Origin: JADKHC01 sp047600805
GTDB lineage: Bacteria; Verrucomicrobiota; Verrucomicrobiia; Opitutales; Opitutaceae
Reading direction: 5' to 3'
Assembly: GCA_047600805.1 (NCBI GenBank)
Contig: JASGKG010000001.1
Span: forward strand, 2,852,001 to 2,916,000
DNA length: 64,000 bases
Below are positions 37,897 through 47,168 of the stretch, piece by piece. Made by a program: the position numbers and the translations under genes. The stretch's first letter is position 1, and the number at the start of each line of letters is the position of its first letter. The notes under the pieces were generated by a model, which searched no databases, was not told the DNA's origin, and saw only the letters and a program-made list of their open reading frames with translations.

Positions 37897-38328
37897 ATGA
37901 ATACCTCCCCATCTCGAGCCCTTGCCTCGCTCCTCATCCTCGCCGGCCTGCCCTTTGCCGGCTGCCAGTCCCAGCAACAAAGCCCCACATCCTCCGACTC
38001 CCTCATTTCGAATGTGCCTCGCACAGGTAACTTTATTTCCGCCGACGACGCAGACAAAAAGCCGAGGGCAATAAAAACAGTTCAACCCATTTTTCCTTTC
38101 GAACTTAAACGCCGAGGCATCAGTGGAGAAGTGATGTTGGAATTCATCGTAGATACGGACGGAAAGCCCAGCCAAATACGCGTGGTCCGTTACACCGCCA
38201 AAGGCTTTATAGCTCCCGCGATACAATCGCTTGAGCAGTGGCGGTTCAAAGCAGCACTGAAAAACGGACAACCAGTAGCTTGCTTGATGCAGACGCCGTT
38301 CATTTTTACGGTCGCGGACAAACTGTAA
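37897..38328 (+). CDS. TonB C-terminal-domain lipoprotein
   Basis: The 143-residue protein has a lipobox (LPFAGC). After a linker comes a TonB C-terminal-like domain (IFPFELKRRGISGEVMLEFI, then AIQSLEQWRFKAALKNGQPV). Unlike energy-transducing TonB it has a lipid anchor instead of an N-terminal membrane helix, so it cannot work with ExbBD in the standard way. It more likely has a structural or partner-binding role in the periplasm. Confidence 0.8.
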   Translation: MNTSPSRALASLLILAGLPFAGCQSQQQSPTSSDSLISNVPRTGNFISADDADKKPRAIKTVQPIFPFELKRRGISGEVMLEFIVDTDGKPSQIRVVRYTAKGFIAPAIQSLEQWRFKAALKNGQPVACLMQTPFIFTVADKL

Positions 38329-38428
38329 CGAGGAAGACACCACAGGCTAGGTCGACGCAGATATCAACTTCCCAAAGGCGAGTTGTTCCTATTGACACGC
38401 AACCTTTGGGCTGCCTCTTTTAAGAACC

Positions 38429-38782
38429 ATGGACCTCGTCTTTAAGGCCTTGGCTGACAATAGCCGCCGGTTGCTGCTCGATCGGCTTTTCACGGAGGAC
38501 GGACAGACTTTGGGCGCCTTGTGCGTCGATCTCGACATGACACGCCAAGCCGTAACCAAACATTTGCTTATCCTGGAAGAGGCTGACCTCGTTTCAACGC
38601 GGAAACAGGGACGCGAAAAGTTGCATTTCCTCAACCGCGAGCCTCTCCACCGGATCTCTGCCCTGTGGATTAATAAATACGCGGCTAAGCTGAGTACGCC
38701 CGCGCTCGCTACTGAAGAGCTACCAAGAGAGGCCAGCGTCGTACCCACCGAAGACGGCGGAATGAGCGTTCATCTGCTTTAG
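38429..38782 (+). CDS. ArsR-family winged-helix regulator
   Basis: The 117-residue protein has the standard fold: VFKALADNSRRLLLDRLFTE at the start, then LDMTRQAVTKHLLILEEADL (recognition helix) and the wing VSTRKQGREKLHFLN. It has no cysteine pairs for metal sensing. It belongs to the same general subgroup as the regulator at 24204, but here no SRPBCC gene follows. Targets are unknown. Confidence 0.9.
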   Translation: MDLVFKALADNSRRLLLDRLFTEDGQTLGALCVDLDMTRQAVTKHLLILEEADLVSTRKQGREKLHFLNREPLHRISALWINKYAAKLSTPALATEELPREASVVPTEDGGMSVHLL

Positions 38783-38905
38783 CAGCTTTGGCCGAGGCGG
38801 ACCGTACCGCGCAGGTTGAAGGCGTAATTTAGCGGAACCAATCGGCCTGCCCCAATGCCTCAAGAAGGACGCAGTGTGCCGTTCCACACCAGCGTTCCTC
38901 AAGCA

Positions 38906-39640
38906 ATGAAAACCTCTCTCGCTGCCGCACTCCTTTTCCTTTCCCTGATTCTCTCGTCTGGTTGCCGTACTTACGTCCCACCGGGAGCCAAAGCCGACCT
39001 CCAGGCGTTTGCCCCGCCAAACATTCAAGCCGGTTTCGCCACCCAGCCGTCGCTTCCGTTTCCTGCCACGATCGCCTTCGTCCGCATACAGAACGCGGGC
39101 TACACCAACTACAACCTCCGGCGTTATGGCGGCCAATTCGGTAGCGGCGCCTATACGGTGATTATGACGCGCGAAGTCGAAGAGCAGTCACACTTCGACC
39201 GCGTCACCAATTTGCCGATGGTGAGCGGTCTCGTTTCCCTCAACCGGCTGCTCGTCCCCGAGAAACTCGAAAATGATCGCCAAATTCGCGAAGCGGCTTC
39301 GCGGCTACAAGCCGATCTCGTTTTTATCTACACGTTCGATACGGCTTTCTTCGACAAGGACGCCTCAAAACCGCTCTCAGTGATCACGCTCGGCCTCTCG
39401 CCAACGCGGCAGATCACCGCCAGCACGACCGTCTCCAGTCTGCTCATGGATACGCGCACCGGCTACATTTATTCCGCGTACGAAACCACGGAACGTGCCG
39501 AAACAATCTCGACCTCCTGGGGAAGCGGTGACGCCGCCGACCAAGTGCGGCGCGACACCGAAAAACGCGCGTTCACGAAAATGGTGGACGAAATCGTGAC
39601 CTCTTGGCCGAGGCTTTTGAAACGTTACGAGAAACATTGA
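38906..39640 (+). CDS. Lipoprotein of unknown function
   Basis: The 244-residue protein starts at ATG 38906 with a lipoprotein signal (lipobox LSSGC). The body contains a strand-rich domain (FPATIAFVRIQNAGYTNYNL) and conserved-looking segments (QADLVFIYTFDTAFFDKDAS, SLLMDTRTGYIYSAYETTER). This resembles outer-membrane-assembly-type lipoproteins that multimerise, but no family is clear. A frame extension upstream has no signal character. Confidence 0.72.
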   Translation: MKTSLAAALLFLSLILSSGCRTYVPPGAKADLQAFAPPNIQAGFATQPSLPFPATIAFVRIQNAGYTNYNLRRYGGQFGSGAYTVIMTREVEEQSHFDRVTNLPMVSGLVSLNRLLVPEKLENDRQIREAASRLQADLVFIYTFDTAFFDKDASKPLSVITLGLSPTRQITASTTVSSLLMDTRTGYIYSAYETTERAETISTSWGSGDAADQVRRDTEKRAFTKMVDEIVTSWPRLLKRYEKH

Positions 39641-39675
39641 CGTTCCCGTCAGCGGACAACGTCTGGCGTGTCCCG

Positions 39676-40191
39676 ATGAAGAAAATTATCTATTTCGCAC
39701 TGTTCGTTTTCGCCGCTATCGGGCTCGCTTGGGCCAATTGGCCGACATCGGCGCTGCCTCGAGACACCCGAGCCGACCGTCTCCTCATCGAAAAACGGAA
39801 ACGCAGGCTCTCGCTCCTGCACGAAGGTCGCGTAGTAAAAGCATACACGATTTCGCTCGGCCGCGCGCCCCTCGGGGCGAAGACGCGGAAGGGCGACAAC
39901 AAGACGCCTGAAGGAATCTACCGCATCGTAGCTCACAAGGCCGACAGCGCCTTTCATCGAGCGCTACGCCTCTCCTACCCCGAACCGAAAGATAGCGACC
40001 AAGCCCGCCTCGCTGGAACCGATCCAGGCTCCGATATCATGATCCATGGAATGAAGAACGGCGCAGGTCTGCTCGGCCGTACGCACCGCCTGATCGATTG
40101 GACGGCCGGATGCATCGCTGTAACCAATTCCGAAATCGAGCAGCTTTTCGATGTGGTACCGGATGGAACGTTCGTGGAAATCCAGCCGTAA
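39676..40191 (+). CDS. L,D-transpeptidase (YkuD domain)
   Basis: The 172-residue protein has an N-terminal membrane or signal segment (IIYFALFVFAAIGLAWA). A YkuD domain follows, with the His motif MIHGMKNG and the catalytic Cys motif DWTAGCIAVTNSEIEQLF. It probably forms 3-3 crosslinks in peptidoglycan or anchors lipoproteins. Earlier in-frame codons would overlap the previous gene, so the ATG at 39676 is chosen. The lipoprotein gene ends 35 bases upstream, and the pair may be co-transcribed. Confidence 0.9.
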   Translation: MKKIIYFALFVFAAIGLAWANWPTSALPRDTRADRLLIEKRKRRLSLLHEGRVVKAYTISLGRAPLGAKTRKGDNKTPEGIYRIVAHKADSAFHRALRLSYPEPKDSDQARLAGTDPGSDIMIHGMKNGAGLLGRTHRLIDWTAGCIAVTNSEIEQLFDVVPDGTFVEIQP

Positions 40192-40390
40192 CCACATTCG
40201 AGACCACCGAACGTTAAGAAATCGCCCGTCAGCCTCCCGCTGGGTTTTACCGATGGAGAGGAGTGGTCGCGGTAAGTATGTTCAGCGGATGTCACACGTT
40301 CATCCATCTCCTTTTGGGATTTCGCGTTTCAACCAAAATGAAATAGGACGCAACAGGAGATAAACCAAAACTTCTCGAAAGAGACAACCC

Positions 40391-42292
40391 ATGGTGGCGA
40401 GAAGATTTCCGGTCGGCGCAGAGGTTCAAGAAGACGGCGCGGTGCATTTCCGCGTGTGGGCACCGGCTTCGAAAACCGTTTCGGTCGAGCTGTATTCGTC
40501 TCACGACACCGTGGAGCGCATCGCTCCGCTCCAGGCCGAACCAGACGGTTATTTCTCCGCGAACGTTAAAAACGTCGCCGACGGCGCCCTCTACAAATTC
40601 AAGCTCGAGAGCGGTTCGTTCCCTGATCCAGTGTCGCGGTTTCAACCCAAGGGGCCGCACGGTCCTTCGCAAGTGGTGGATCCGCGTAAATTCAAATGGA
40701 CCGACAAGGCTTGGACAGGATTGCCTGTAAAGGACCTCGTCATCTACGAACTGCACCTGGGCACGTTCACCAAGGAAGGCACATGGCGCGCGGCCATGAG
40801 AGAACTCAAAGAATTGCGGCGACTCGGCGTCACGATGCTGGAGATCATGCCGGTGGCGGATTTCTGTGGAGAGTTTGGTTGGGGTTACGACGGCGTGGAT
40901 ATTTTCGCGCCGACTCGGCTGTACGGCACGCCGGACGACGCGCGAGCCTTCGTCGATCATGCGCACAGCGTCGGGCTGATGGTCATTCTCGACGTCGTTT
41001 ACAACCACTTGGGGCCCGATGGAAACTTTCTGCGCCAATACTCGCCGTCGTACTTCAGCACCAAGTATCACAGCGAATGGGGCGAAGCATTCCACTTCGA
41101 AGGCGCTGAGGCGGGCCCGGTGCGGGAATTTTTCACCACGAACGCGCGGTACTGGATCGAGGAATTTCACTTCGATGGACTCCGCCTCGACGCGACGCAG
41201 CAGATCTGGGACGAATCGGACATCCACATTCTGCAAGATGTCACGAGCGCGGCCAAAACCGCTGGCAACGGTCGCACCATTTACGTCGTCGCCGAAAACG
41301 AACCGCAGGAAACACGTCTCGTGCGCTCAACGAGCGCCGGAGGCTTCGGCATGGACGCCGTCTGGAACGACGATTTTCACCACAGCGCGGCCGTCGCCGC
41401 CACCGGCATGCGCGACGCCTACTACACGAACTACCTCGGGAACGCACAGGAGTTTGTCGCTGCACTCAAGTTCGGTTTTCTTTATCAAGGCCAGTGGTAT
41501 CCCTGGCAAAAACAACGCCGGGGCCACCCCTCGCTCAACGTGTCGCCGTTGTCGTTCGTGCAGTTTTTGGACAACCATGACCAAGTAGCCAACTCCCTGC
41601 GTGGAGAACGCATTCATCGCCGCACCAGCCCGGGACTTTACAAGGTGCTGAGCGCCGTCCTGCTCCTCGCGCGCGCCACACCGATGCTTTTTCAAGGCCA
41701 GGAGTTCGCTGCATCGTCGCCGTTTCTCTATTTCGCCGACCACAAACCAGAGCTCGACAAACTGGTGACGGAAGGCCGGCACAAGTTTCTCCGGCAATTT
41801 CGCTCCATCGCCTCGGCCGAACACGAACAGCGCCTCGCGCAGCCCGGCGACCGGAACACGTTCGAGTGCTGCAAGCTCGACTTTGAAGACCGCAAGCGCC
41901 ACGCCGGCCTTTATCGTTTTCATGAGGACCTGCTGCGTATTCGACGCACCGATACGACACTCGCCTCGCCCACCGCCTATGACGGCGCGGTGCTCGGGGA
42001 GCGCGCATTCGTAATGCGGTACTTTGGAAAAACCCCGAACGAAGATCGGCTGCTCGTCGTGAACCTCGAGCGTGATCTGCACATCTCAATTCCCTCGGAG
42101 CCACTGCTCGCGCCGCCTGAAAACATGGGGTGGACGATCGTTTGGTCCAGCGAATCTCCCGAGTACGGCGGCTACGGCACACCTGATTTGGAAACCACGG
42201 CGGGCTGGCTGCTCCCCGGGCACGCCGCCGTCCTGTTGAAACCCGACAAAGATGCAAAAGTCTCCCCCACAAAACTTGCTGAGAAAGATTGA
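40391..42292 (+). CDS. treZ: Malto-oligosyltrehalose trehalohydrolase (GH13)
   Basis: The enzyme hydrolyses maltooligosyl-trehalose to trehalose and a shorter maltooligosaccharide. The 633-residue protein has an N-terminal CBM48-like domain (VHFRVWAPASKTVSVELY) and a TIM barrel. The nucleophile is Asp267 (GLRLDATQQIWD), the acid/base Glu302 (VVAENEPQETR) and the third acid Asp394 (FLDNHDQVANSLRGER). Length and the early motif YELHLGTFTKEGTW fit TreZ. Its usual partner TreY is not in the window, so a related GH13 role cannot be fully excluded. The end overlaps the debranching-enzyme gene by 41 bases. Confidence 0.88.
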   Translation: MVARRFPVGAEVQEDGAVHFRVWAPASKTVSVELYSSHDTVERIAPLQAEPDGYFSANVKNVADGALYKFKLESGSFPDPVSRFQPKGPHGPSQVVDPRKFKWTDKAWTGLPVKDLVIYELHLGTFTKEGTWRAAMRELKELRRLGVTMLEIMPVADFCGEFGWGYDGVDIFAPTRLYGTPDDARAFVDHAHSVGLMVILDVVYNHLGPDGNFLRQYSPSYFSTKYHSEWGEAFHFEGAEAGPVREFFTTNARYWIEEFHFDGLRLDATQQIWDESDIHILQDVTSAAKTAGNGRTIYVVAENEPQETRLVRSTSAGGFGMDAVWNDDFHHSAAVAATGMRDAYYTNYLGNAQEFVAALKFGFLYQGQWYPWQKQRRGHPSLNVSPLSFVQFLDNHDQVANSLRGERIHRRTSPGLYKVLSAVLLLARATPMLFQGQEFAASSPFLYFADHKPELDKLVTEGRHKFLRQFRSIASAEHEQRLAQPGDRNTFECCKLDFEDRKRHAGLYRFHEDLLRIRRTDTTLASPTAYDGAVLGERAFVMRYFGKTPNEDRLLVVNLERDLHISIPSEPLLAPPENMGWTIVWSSESPEYGGYGTPDLETTAGWLLPGHAAVLLKPDKDAKVSPTKLAEKD

Positions 42293-44354
42293 ATTCGGCT
42301 CGATCGCTCCGGGTGACATGCGCCGCAGCCTTCGCAAACAGTGGCTCGTCGCCAACGGCCTCGGCGGCTATTCGTCGGGCACGATCGTCGGTACCGTGAC
42401 GTGGCGCTATCACGGATTGCTCGTCTCCGCACTGCCCGCGCCGTTTGGCCGAACCGTGATGTTGAACCAATTGGAGGAAAACCTCCGCGCGCCTGACCAA
42501 AGTCTGACCCAATTCGGCGGAAGCGAGCCGCCCGGCCACGAACACGCGCCGATCAACGTGTATTTGAAAGAGTTTCGCCTCGAAAACTCGCTGCCCGTTT
42601 GGCGTTACGAGATCGACGACGCCGTCATCGAGAAACGTGTGCTCATGCCTTACCTGCAAAACACGGTGCATGTGACCTACACGTTGGTTTCGGGACCGCC
42701 CAGCTGTGAATTGGTCCTGCGGCCCTTCATCTATTTTCGGCCGATCGAGAGCACCACGGGCGTTCCGCCCACCGAAGACTACACAATGCACGCTCACGGT
42801 CGGCACTTCGAGGTCGACTGTCACGACTATTACCCGCCCCTGCGGCTCTATGTTGACGTGCCGGAGGCGACGTTCACTTACGAAGGGCCGCAACGCCGCG
42901 AAGTTTTCTTCACGCGCGACGCCGAACGCGGTAACGAAGCACGCAGCACGTTATGGTCGCCGGGAAGCTTCTCGCTTCCGCTGCGCCGCGAAGTGCCGGC
43001 GACGCTCGTGGCGTCGACTGAAGCCTGGCACACGGCACTCGCCCTCCCTGCTCAAGAAGCCCGCGCTACGGAAATGGAGCGCTTGAACCGACTCCTTCGC
43101 ATTGCCGAACCCGCGGCTGTAAATGGCCCGGCCGCTGAACTCGTACTTGCGGCGGACCAGTTCGTCATCACGCCTGCGACGCGCGAACTCGACGCCGCGA
43201 AAGCCCGCGCGACCGGCGACGCACTTCGGAGCGTGATTGCCGGTTACCATTGGTTTACCGACTGGGGACGCGACACCATGATCAGCTTGGAAGGCCTGAC
43301 ATTGACGACAGGCCGCTTCACCGAGGGCGGCTGGATTTTGCGGACCTTCGCGCGCTACGTCCGAAACGGCCTGATCCCTAACATGTTTCCTGAAGGTCAG
43401 CATGAAGGGCTTTATCACACCGCCGACGCGTCGCTGTGGTTCTTCCAAGCTGTGCATCGCTACCTCGTAAAAACGCGCGACCAGGAAATTTTGACCACGC
43501 TGCTCCCTGTCTTCGAAAACATCGTCGAGCATCACCTGCGCGGCACGCTTTTCGGCATTGGCGTCGATCATAAAGACGGACTGCTGCGGCAAGGTCAGGA
43601 AGGTTATCAGCTCACGTGGATGGACGCGAAAGTCGGCGACTGGGTCGTCACGCCGCGCCGCGGAAAAGCCGTCGAGATCAACGCCCTTTGGTACAACGCC
43701 CTTCGTCTGCTCGAAGGCTGGTTGCGCAACTTCGGACGCAACGACTCGGCCGCCGCCCTCTCCGATCAAGCCGACCGTGTGCGCAGCTCTTTCAATCAGC
43801 GTTTTTGGAATGCAGAAACCGGTTGTCTCTACGACGTGATCGACGGCGAGCAGCCTCACGACCCGGCGATTCGGCCGAACCAAGTGCTAGCAATCTCGCT
43901 CGCGTTTCCAGTACTAGACGAGACGCGTTGGAAAGACGTGCTCGGCGTCGTGGAAAAAGAACTCGTTACACCTGTGGGTCTCCGCTCGCTCAGCCGCACG
44001 CATCCTGATTACAAACCCAAATACTCCGGCGATCTCCGTTCGCGCGACGCCGCTTACCATCAAGGCACCGTTTGGGCTTGGCTCATCGGGCCATTCATCG
44101 ACGCATGGTTGAAAGTTCATAACAACGACAAGGCCGGTGCGCGCCGTTTTCTCGAAGGCTTCGTGCCTCATTTCAACGAAGGTTGCGTCGGCTCCATCAA
44201 CGAAATTTTCGATGCCGAGGACCCGTACACTGAACGCGGCTGCATCGCGCAGGCTTGGAGCGTGGCCGAAGTACTGCGGTGCTTCGCGGCCACTCAAGCT
44301 GCACCGCCAACCGACGGCGACCTCACGGCAAGCAAACGGCCGCTCAAAAATTAG
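42252..44354 (+). CDS. Glycogen debranching enzyme (amylo-alpha-1,6-glucosidase, GDE type)
   Basis: The 700-residue protein has the bacterial GDE N-terminal domain (RKQWLVANGLGGYSSGTIVG). An (alpha/alpha)6 barrel with the 1,6-glucosidase active-site region follows (YHWFTDWGRDTMISLEGLTL, then GQEGYQLTWMDAKVGDWVVT). The ending includes the acidic motif EIFDAEDPYTERGCIAQAW, typical of this family. It overlaps TreZ by 41 bases. The two would trim branched glycogen and turn linear chains into trehalose. Confidence 0.93.
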   Translation: MQKSPPQNLLRKIEFGSIAPGDMRRSLRKQWLVANGLGGYSSGTIVGTVTWRYHGLLVSALPAPFGRTVMLNQLEENLRAPDQSLTQFGGSEPPGHEHAPINVYLKEFRLENSLPVWRYEIDDAVIEKRVLMPYLQNTVHVTYTLVSGPPSCELVLRPFIYFRPIESTTGVPPTEDYTMHAHGRHFEVDCHDYYPPLRLYVDVPEATFTYEGPQRREVFFTRDAERGNEARSTLWSPGSFSLPLRREVPATLVASTEAWHTALALPAQEARATEMERLNRLLRIAEPAAVNGPAAELVLAADQFVITPATRELDAAKARATGDALRSVIAGYHWFTDWGRDTMISLEGLTLTTGRFTEGGWILRTFARYVRNGLIPNMFPEGQHEGLYHTADASLWFFQAVHRYLVKTRDQEILTTLLPVFENIVEHHLRGTLFGIGVDHKDGLLRQGQEGYQLTWMDAKVGDWVVTPRRGKAVEINALWYNALRLLEGWLRNFGRNDSAAALSDQADRVRSSFNQRFWNAETGCLYDVIDGEQPHDPAIRPNQVLAISLAFPVLDETRWKDVLGVVEKELVTPVGLRSLSRTHPDYKPKYSGDLRSRDAAYHQGTVWAWLIGPFIDAWLKVHNNDKAGARRFLEGFVPHFNEGCVGSINEIFDAEDPYTERGCIAQAWSVAEVLRCFAATQAAPPTDGDLTASKRPLKN

Positions 44355-44357
44355 GTG

Positions 44358-44738
44358 CTATTTTGGCGTCGTCTTAAGACGAACCAATTCGAGGACCGCG
44401 TCCACCTCGGACAGTTTCGTAACGGGAAAACGGATACCGCGCCCTTCGGCGTAAGGTCGCGCCTCCCGAATCATTGTTTTGATTCGCTCTGGCAGACCGC
44501 TCTCCAACGCCAACGCGGCGGCACGCTCGCCCAAAACCACCGCGACAAGGAGACTGTTTGTATCAGGAATCAAATACAGCAAGGTGCGCTTTTTCTGAAT
44601 CAGCCGGCAAAGCCAACCCAAACCGATCTTCGCCGGCTTCCACGAGGTCTCGAGCGGCGCGTAACGGTTTTGAAGCGCGGACACAATGTAACTCCAAACT
44701 GGCAAGACCGGTCCGAGCTTCTCGTGGAGCTGCTCCAT
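44358..44738 (-). CDS. DUF3788 family protein
   Basis: The protein is 126 residues from the ATG at 44738. A TTG at 44789 would add 17 residues that resemble the family start, so the true N-terminus is open. The segment WKPAKIGLGWLCRLIQKKRT, the core LLVAVVLGERAAALALES and the ending VDAVLELVRLKTTPK match the DUF3788 pattern. No catalytic residues are known. It lies just downstream of ettA on the same strand and converges with the debranching enzyme. Confidence 0.75.
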   Translation of the reverse strand: MEQLHEKLGPVLPVWSYIVSALQNRYAPLETSWKPAKIGLGWLCRLIQKKRTLLYLIPDTNSLLVAVVLGERAAALALESGLPERIKTMIREARPYAEGRGIRFPVTKLSEVDAVLELVRLKTTPK

Positions 44739-44794
44739 GGAAGGAGCCGTTTCCACGGATGATGTTTGCTTTGAACGCGCCGCTTTCAATTTGG

Positions 44795-46480
44795 TTAGCG
44801 GCTGAGTTTTCTGTATTTGATGCGGTGCGGTTGATCGGCCTCTTTGCCTTTGCGACGGCGATAATCCTCGAGGTACGCGGAATAATTTCCCGAAAACCAC
44901 TGCACCACGCTGTCGCCTTCAAAAGCGAGAATGTGCGTGGCCACACGATCGAGAAACCAGCGATCGTGTGAGACGACGACCGCACAACCGGCAAAATTTT
45001 CCAGGCCTTCTTCGAGCGCGCGGATCGAATTTACATCGAGATCGTTGGTCGGCTCGTCGAGGAGAATCAAGTTGGCGCCACTTTTCAGCAGCCGCGCCAA
45101 ATGCACGCGATTTCGTTCACCACCGGAAAGAATGCCCACTTTTTTCTGCTGATCCGCGCCCGTAAAACCGAACTGCGCGCAGTATGCGCGCGCATTCACA
45201 TCGCGGCCGCCGAGTTTCAAAATCTCTTCGCCACCGCTAATCGCTTCGAAAATGGTCGCATTGTTCGGCAACGCATCGCGCGACTGATCAACGTGTGCAA
45301 TTTGCACGGTAGGTCCGACGCGCAATTCTCCCGAATCAGGCTTTTCCACACCGGTGATCAGCCGAAACAATGTGGTTTTACCCGCGCCGTTCGGACCAAT
45401 CACACCGACAATTCCGCCCGGCGGCAGCGAAAAGTTCACGTTTTCGAAAAGGAGATTGTCGCCATAACTCTTCGCCAGCTTCTGCGCCTCGACGACCAAC
45501 GTGCCCAGGCGCTGCCCTGGCGGAATGACAATTTCAAACTCTCGCTCTTTTTCGGCGACGTTCTCTTTCAACATCGCCTCGTAAGCACTGATACGCGCCT
45601 GCGATTTGGCCTGACGGGCCTTGGCCGACTTGCGAATCCACTCCAACTCGCGCGCCATGGCCTTTTGGCGACGATCCTCGGTTCGTTGCTCGATGGCCAG
45701 CCTGCGCTGCTTCTGCTCCAGCCAGGAAGAGTAATTACCCTTCCACGGTATTCCGTGACCGCGGTCGAGCTCCAGAATCCAACCAGCCACGTTATCCAAG
45801 AAATACCGGTCGTGGGTGACGGCGATCACTGTGCCCTCGTAGCGTGCGAGGTGTTGCTCCAGCCAATGAACGCTCTCGGCATCGAGGTGGTTCGTGGGCT
45901 CGTCTAACAAAAGAATGGCCGGTTTTTGGAGGAGAAGGCGCGCCAAAGCCACTCGCCGGCGCTCGCCACCCGACAATTTGTCGACAATCTGCTCCGCCGG
46001 AGGACAGCGAAGCGCGTCCATCGCCATATCGACGTGGGAAGCGACATCCCACGCGCCCAACTGGTCGATTTTCTCCTGCAATTCGCCCTGTCGCTGCATG
46101 ATCATGTCTTTGGCGGTGTCATCCGGTGCGTCGTTGATCTCGTCCCACGTCGCATCGTATGCGGCAACAAGGTCCGCTAGGTGTTTCACCCCTTCTTCGA
46201 CGCATTGACGTACGGTTTTCCCTAGCGTGAGCTGCGGTTCCTGCTCGAGCAAACCCACGCTATAACCCGGTTCAAAGTGAACCTGTCCCTCGAAATCCTG
46301 GTCACGCCCGGCGAGAATTCGCATCAGCGACGACTTGCCAGAACCATTAAAACCAAGGACACCGATCTTTGCCCCATAGAAAAAAGATAGGGAAATCTCC
46401 CGTAGGATTTCCTTGCGCTCGATTTTCTTCGAGACGCCGATCATTGAAAAAATGACTTTTGGCTCTTCTATTTTAGGCAT
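44795..46480 (-). CDS. ettA: Energy-dependent translational throttle protein EttA (ABC-F ATPase)
   Basis: The 561-residue protein has two ABC domains in tandem, with no membrane part. Walker A motifs are GFNGSGKSSLMR and GPNGAGKTTLFR. Signature plus Walker B motifs are LSGGERRRVALARLLLQKPA and LSGGERNRVHLARLLKSGAN, each followed by LLLDEPTN-type sequence. The linker between them is rich in Lys and Arg, as in EttA. It gates translation at the ribosomal E site according to ATP/ADP ratio. Length fits E. coli EttA (555 residues). The gene is followed by the DUF3788 gene after 56 bases. Confidence 0.95.
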   Translation of the reverse strand: MPKIEEPKVIFSMIGVSKKIERKEILREISLSFFYGAKIGVLGFNGSGKSSLMRILAGRDQDFEGQVHFEPGYSVGLLEQEPQLTLGKTVRQCVEEGVKHLADLVAAYDATWDEINDAPDDTAKDMIMQRQGELQEKIDQLGAWDVASHVDMAMDALRCPPAEQIVDKLSGGERRRVALARLLLQKPAILLLDEPTNHLDAESVHWLEQHLARYEGTVIAVTHDRYFLDNVAGWILELDRGHGIPWKGNYSSWLEQKQRRLAIEQRTEDRRQKAMARELEWIRKSAKARQAKSQARISAYEAMLKENVAEKEREFEIVIPPGQRLGTLVVEAQKLAKSYGDNLLFENVNFSLPPGGIVGVIGPNGAGKTTLFRLITGVEKPDSGELRVGPTVQIAHVDQSRDALPNNATIFEAISGGEEILKLGGRDVNARAYCAQFGFTGADQQKKVGILSGGERNRVHLARLLKSGANLILLDEPTNDLDVNSIRALEEGLENFAGCAVVVSHDRWFLDRVATHILAFEGDSVVQWFSGNYSAYLEDYRRRKGKEADQPHRIKYRKLSR

Positions 46481-46600
46481 AAAGGGAGTAAAAACACCAA
46501 AACCAGTAAGAAAACGCTAATTTGTTGAAACAATTTTAGCTGACAAAGCGTCACGGATTGACGTTACATCCATTTCCCATAACTAAAAAAGTATAAGTTC

Positions 46601-46616
46601 GGCTGGCAAACCAGCC
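46601..46616 (+). other. Small hairpin in the 5' region of the AP2-like gene
   Basis: GGCTGG and CCAGCC flank a CAAA loop, 27 bases upstream of the ATG at 46644. There is no T-run. It could influence translation of the following gene. Confidence 0.4.
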
Positions 46617-46643
46617 GATATCGTTTAAGATAATCTGACTCAT

Positions 46644-47096
46644 ATGGCAAAAACTAGAAAAACTAAGTTCCCCTACGTATATCGCGCCGTGTACCCGAAA
46701 GAGTACATCGATGGCTACATCGCCAAGATCGTTCGCAAGAGCGGTCGTTTGTTCACCGTGTTCCAACTCGCCGACTACGATGGCAATCACGACAAGTGCG
46801 TGAAGGCCGCCGCCAAGGCCGCCGCGGACTTCGACAAGTCCCATCCGAAGCTGCCGCGCTGGCAGATCGCTCAGCAGCGCCGCGACAAGAAGGACAAAGA
46901 TCTTCCGGCCGGCATCCGCCGCGTCGTGAAGGTGGTGAACGGCAAAAAGTACAAGTTCATCGAAGCTTCCTGGTCGCCGCAGCCAAACGTGCAAAAGAAG
47001 CGCCACTTCGCCGTCGAGAAATACGGCCTGAAGAAAGCGCTCGCTCTCGCTATGGCCGAACGCAAGGCCGGTTTGGCCGAGATGGCAAAACGCTAA
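46644..47096 (+). CDS. Small basic protein with two AP2-like repeats
   Basis: The 150-residue Lys/Arg-rich protein has two halves that look alike. The first is YVYRAVYPKEYIDGYIAKI followed by FTVFQLADYDG and an Ala-rich helix. The second is KYKFIEASWSPQPNVQKK followed by HFAVEKYGLKKALALAMAER. Strands with a following helix, as in AP2/integrase-type DNA-binding domains, are visible in both. The call is based on pattern only. It has its own strong terminator and no neighbours in its operon. It may be a nucleoid-associated or DNA-binding protein. It is well supported as a gene by codon use and by clean flanks. Confidence 0.7.
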   Translation: MAKTRKTKFPYVYRAVYPKEYIDGYIAKIVRKSGRLFTVFQLADYDGNHDKCVKAAAKAAADFDKSHPKLPRWQIAQQRRDKKDKDLPAGIRRVVKVVNGKKYKFIEASWSPQPNVQKKRHFAVEKYGLKKALALAMAERKAGLAEMAKR

Positions 47097-47113
47097 ACAA
47101 TCCTTAACCACTT

Positions 47114-47158
47114 CGCGGCCTGCTGCCTTGACTTTTGCAGCAGGCCGCGTTGTTTTTT
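47114..47158 (+). terminator. Strong terminator after the AP2-like gene
   Basis: A 13-bp perfect stem (CGCGGCCTGCTGC / GCAGCAGGCCGCG) with a 10-base loop is followed by TTGTTTTTT. It ends 10 bases before the ilv leader peptide. Confidence 0.92.
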
Positions 47159-47168
47159 GGCCACTTCA

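Noticed and set aside
38429..38782. ArsR regulator as a SahR-type regulator of metH
   Set aside because: It lies 27 kb away, has no methionine-gene neighbours and resembles the general ArsR group. The idea has no sequence support.
41535..42893. Long open frame on the minus strand across treZ and the debranching enzyme
   Set aside because: It is antisense to two well-supported enzymes and its composition (Arg-rich, low complexity) is not protein-like.
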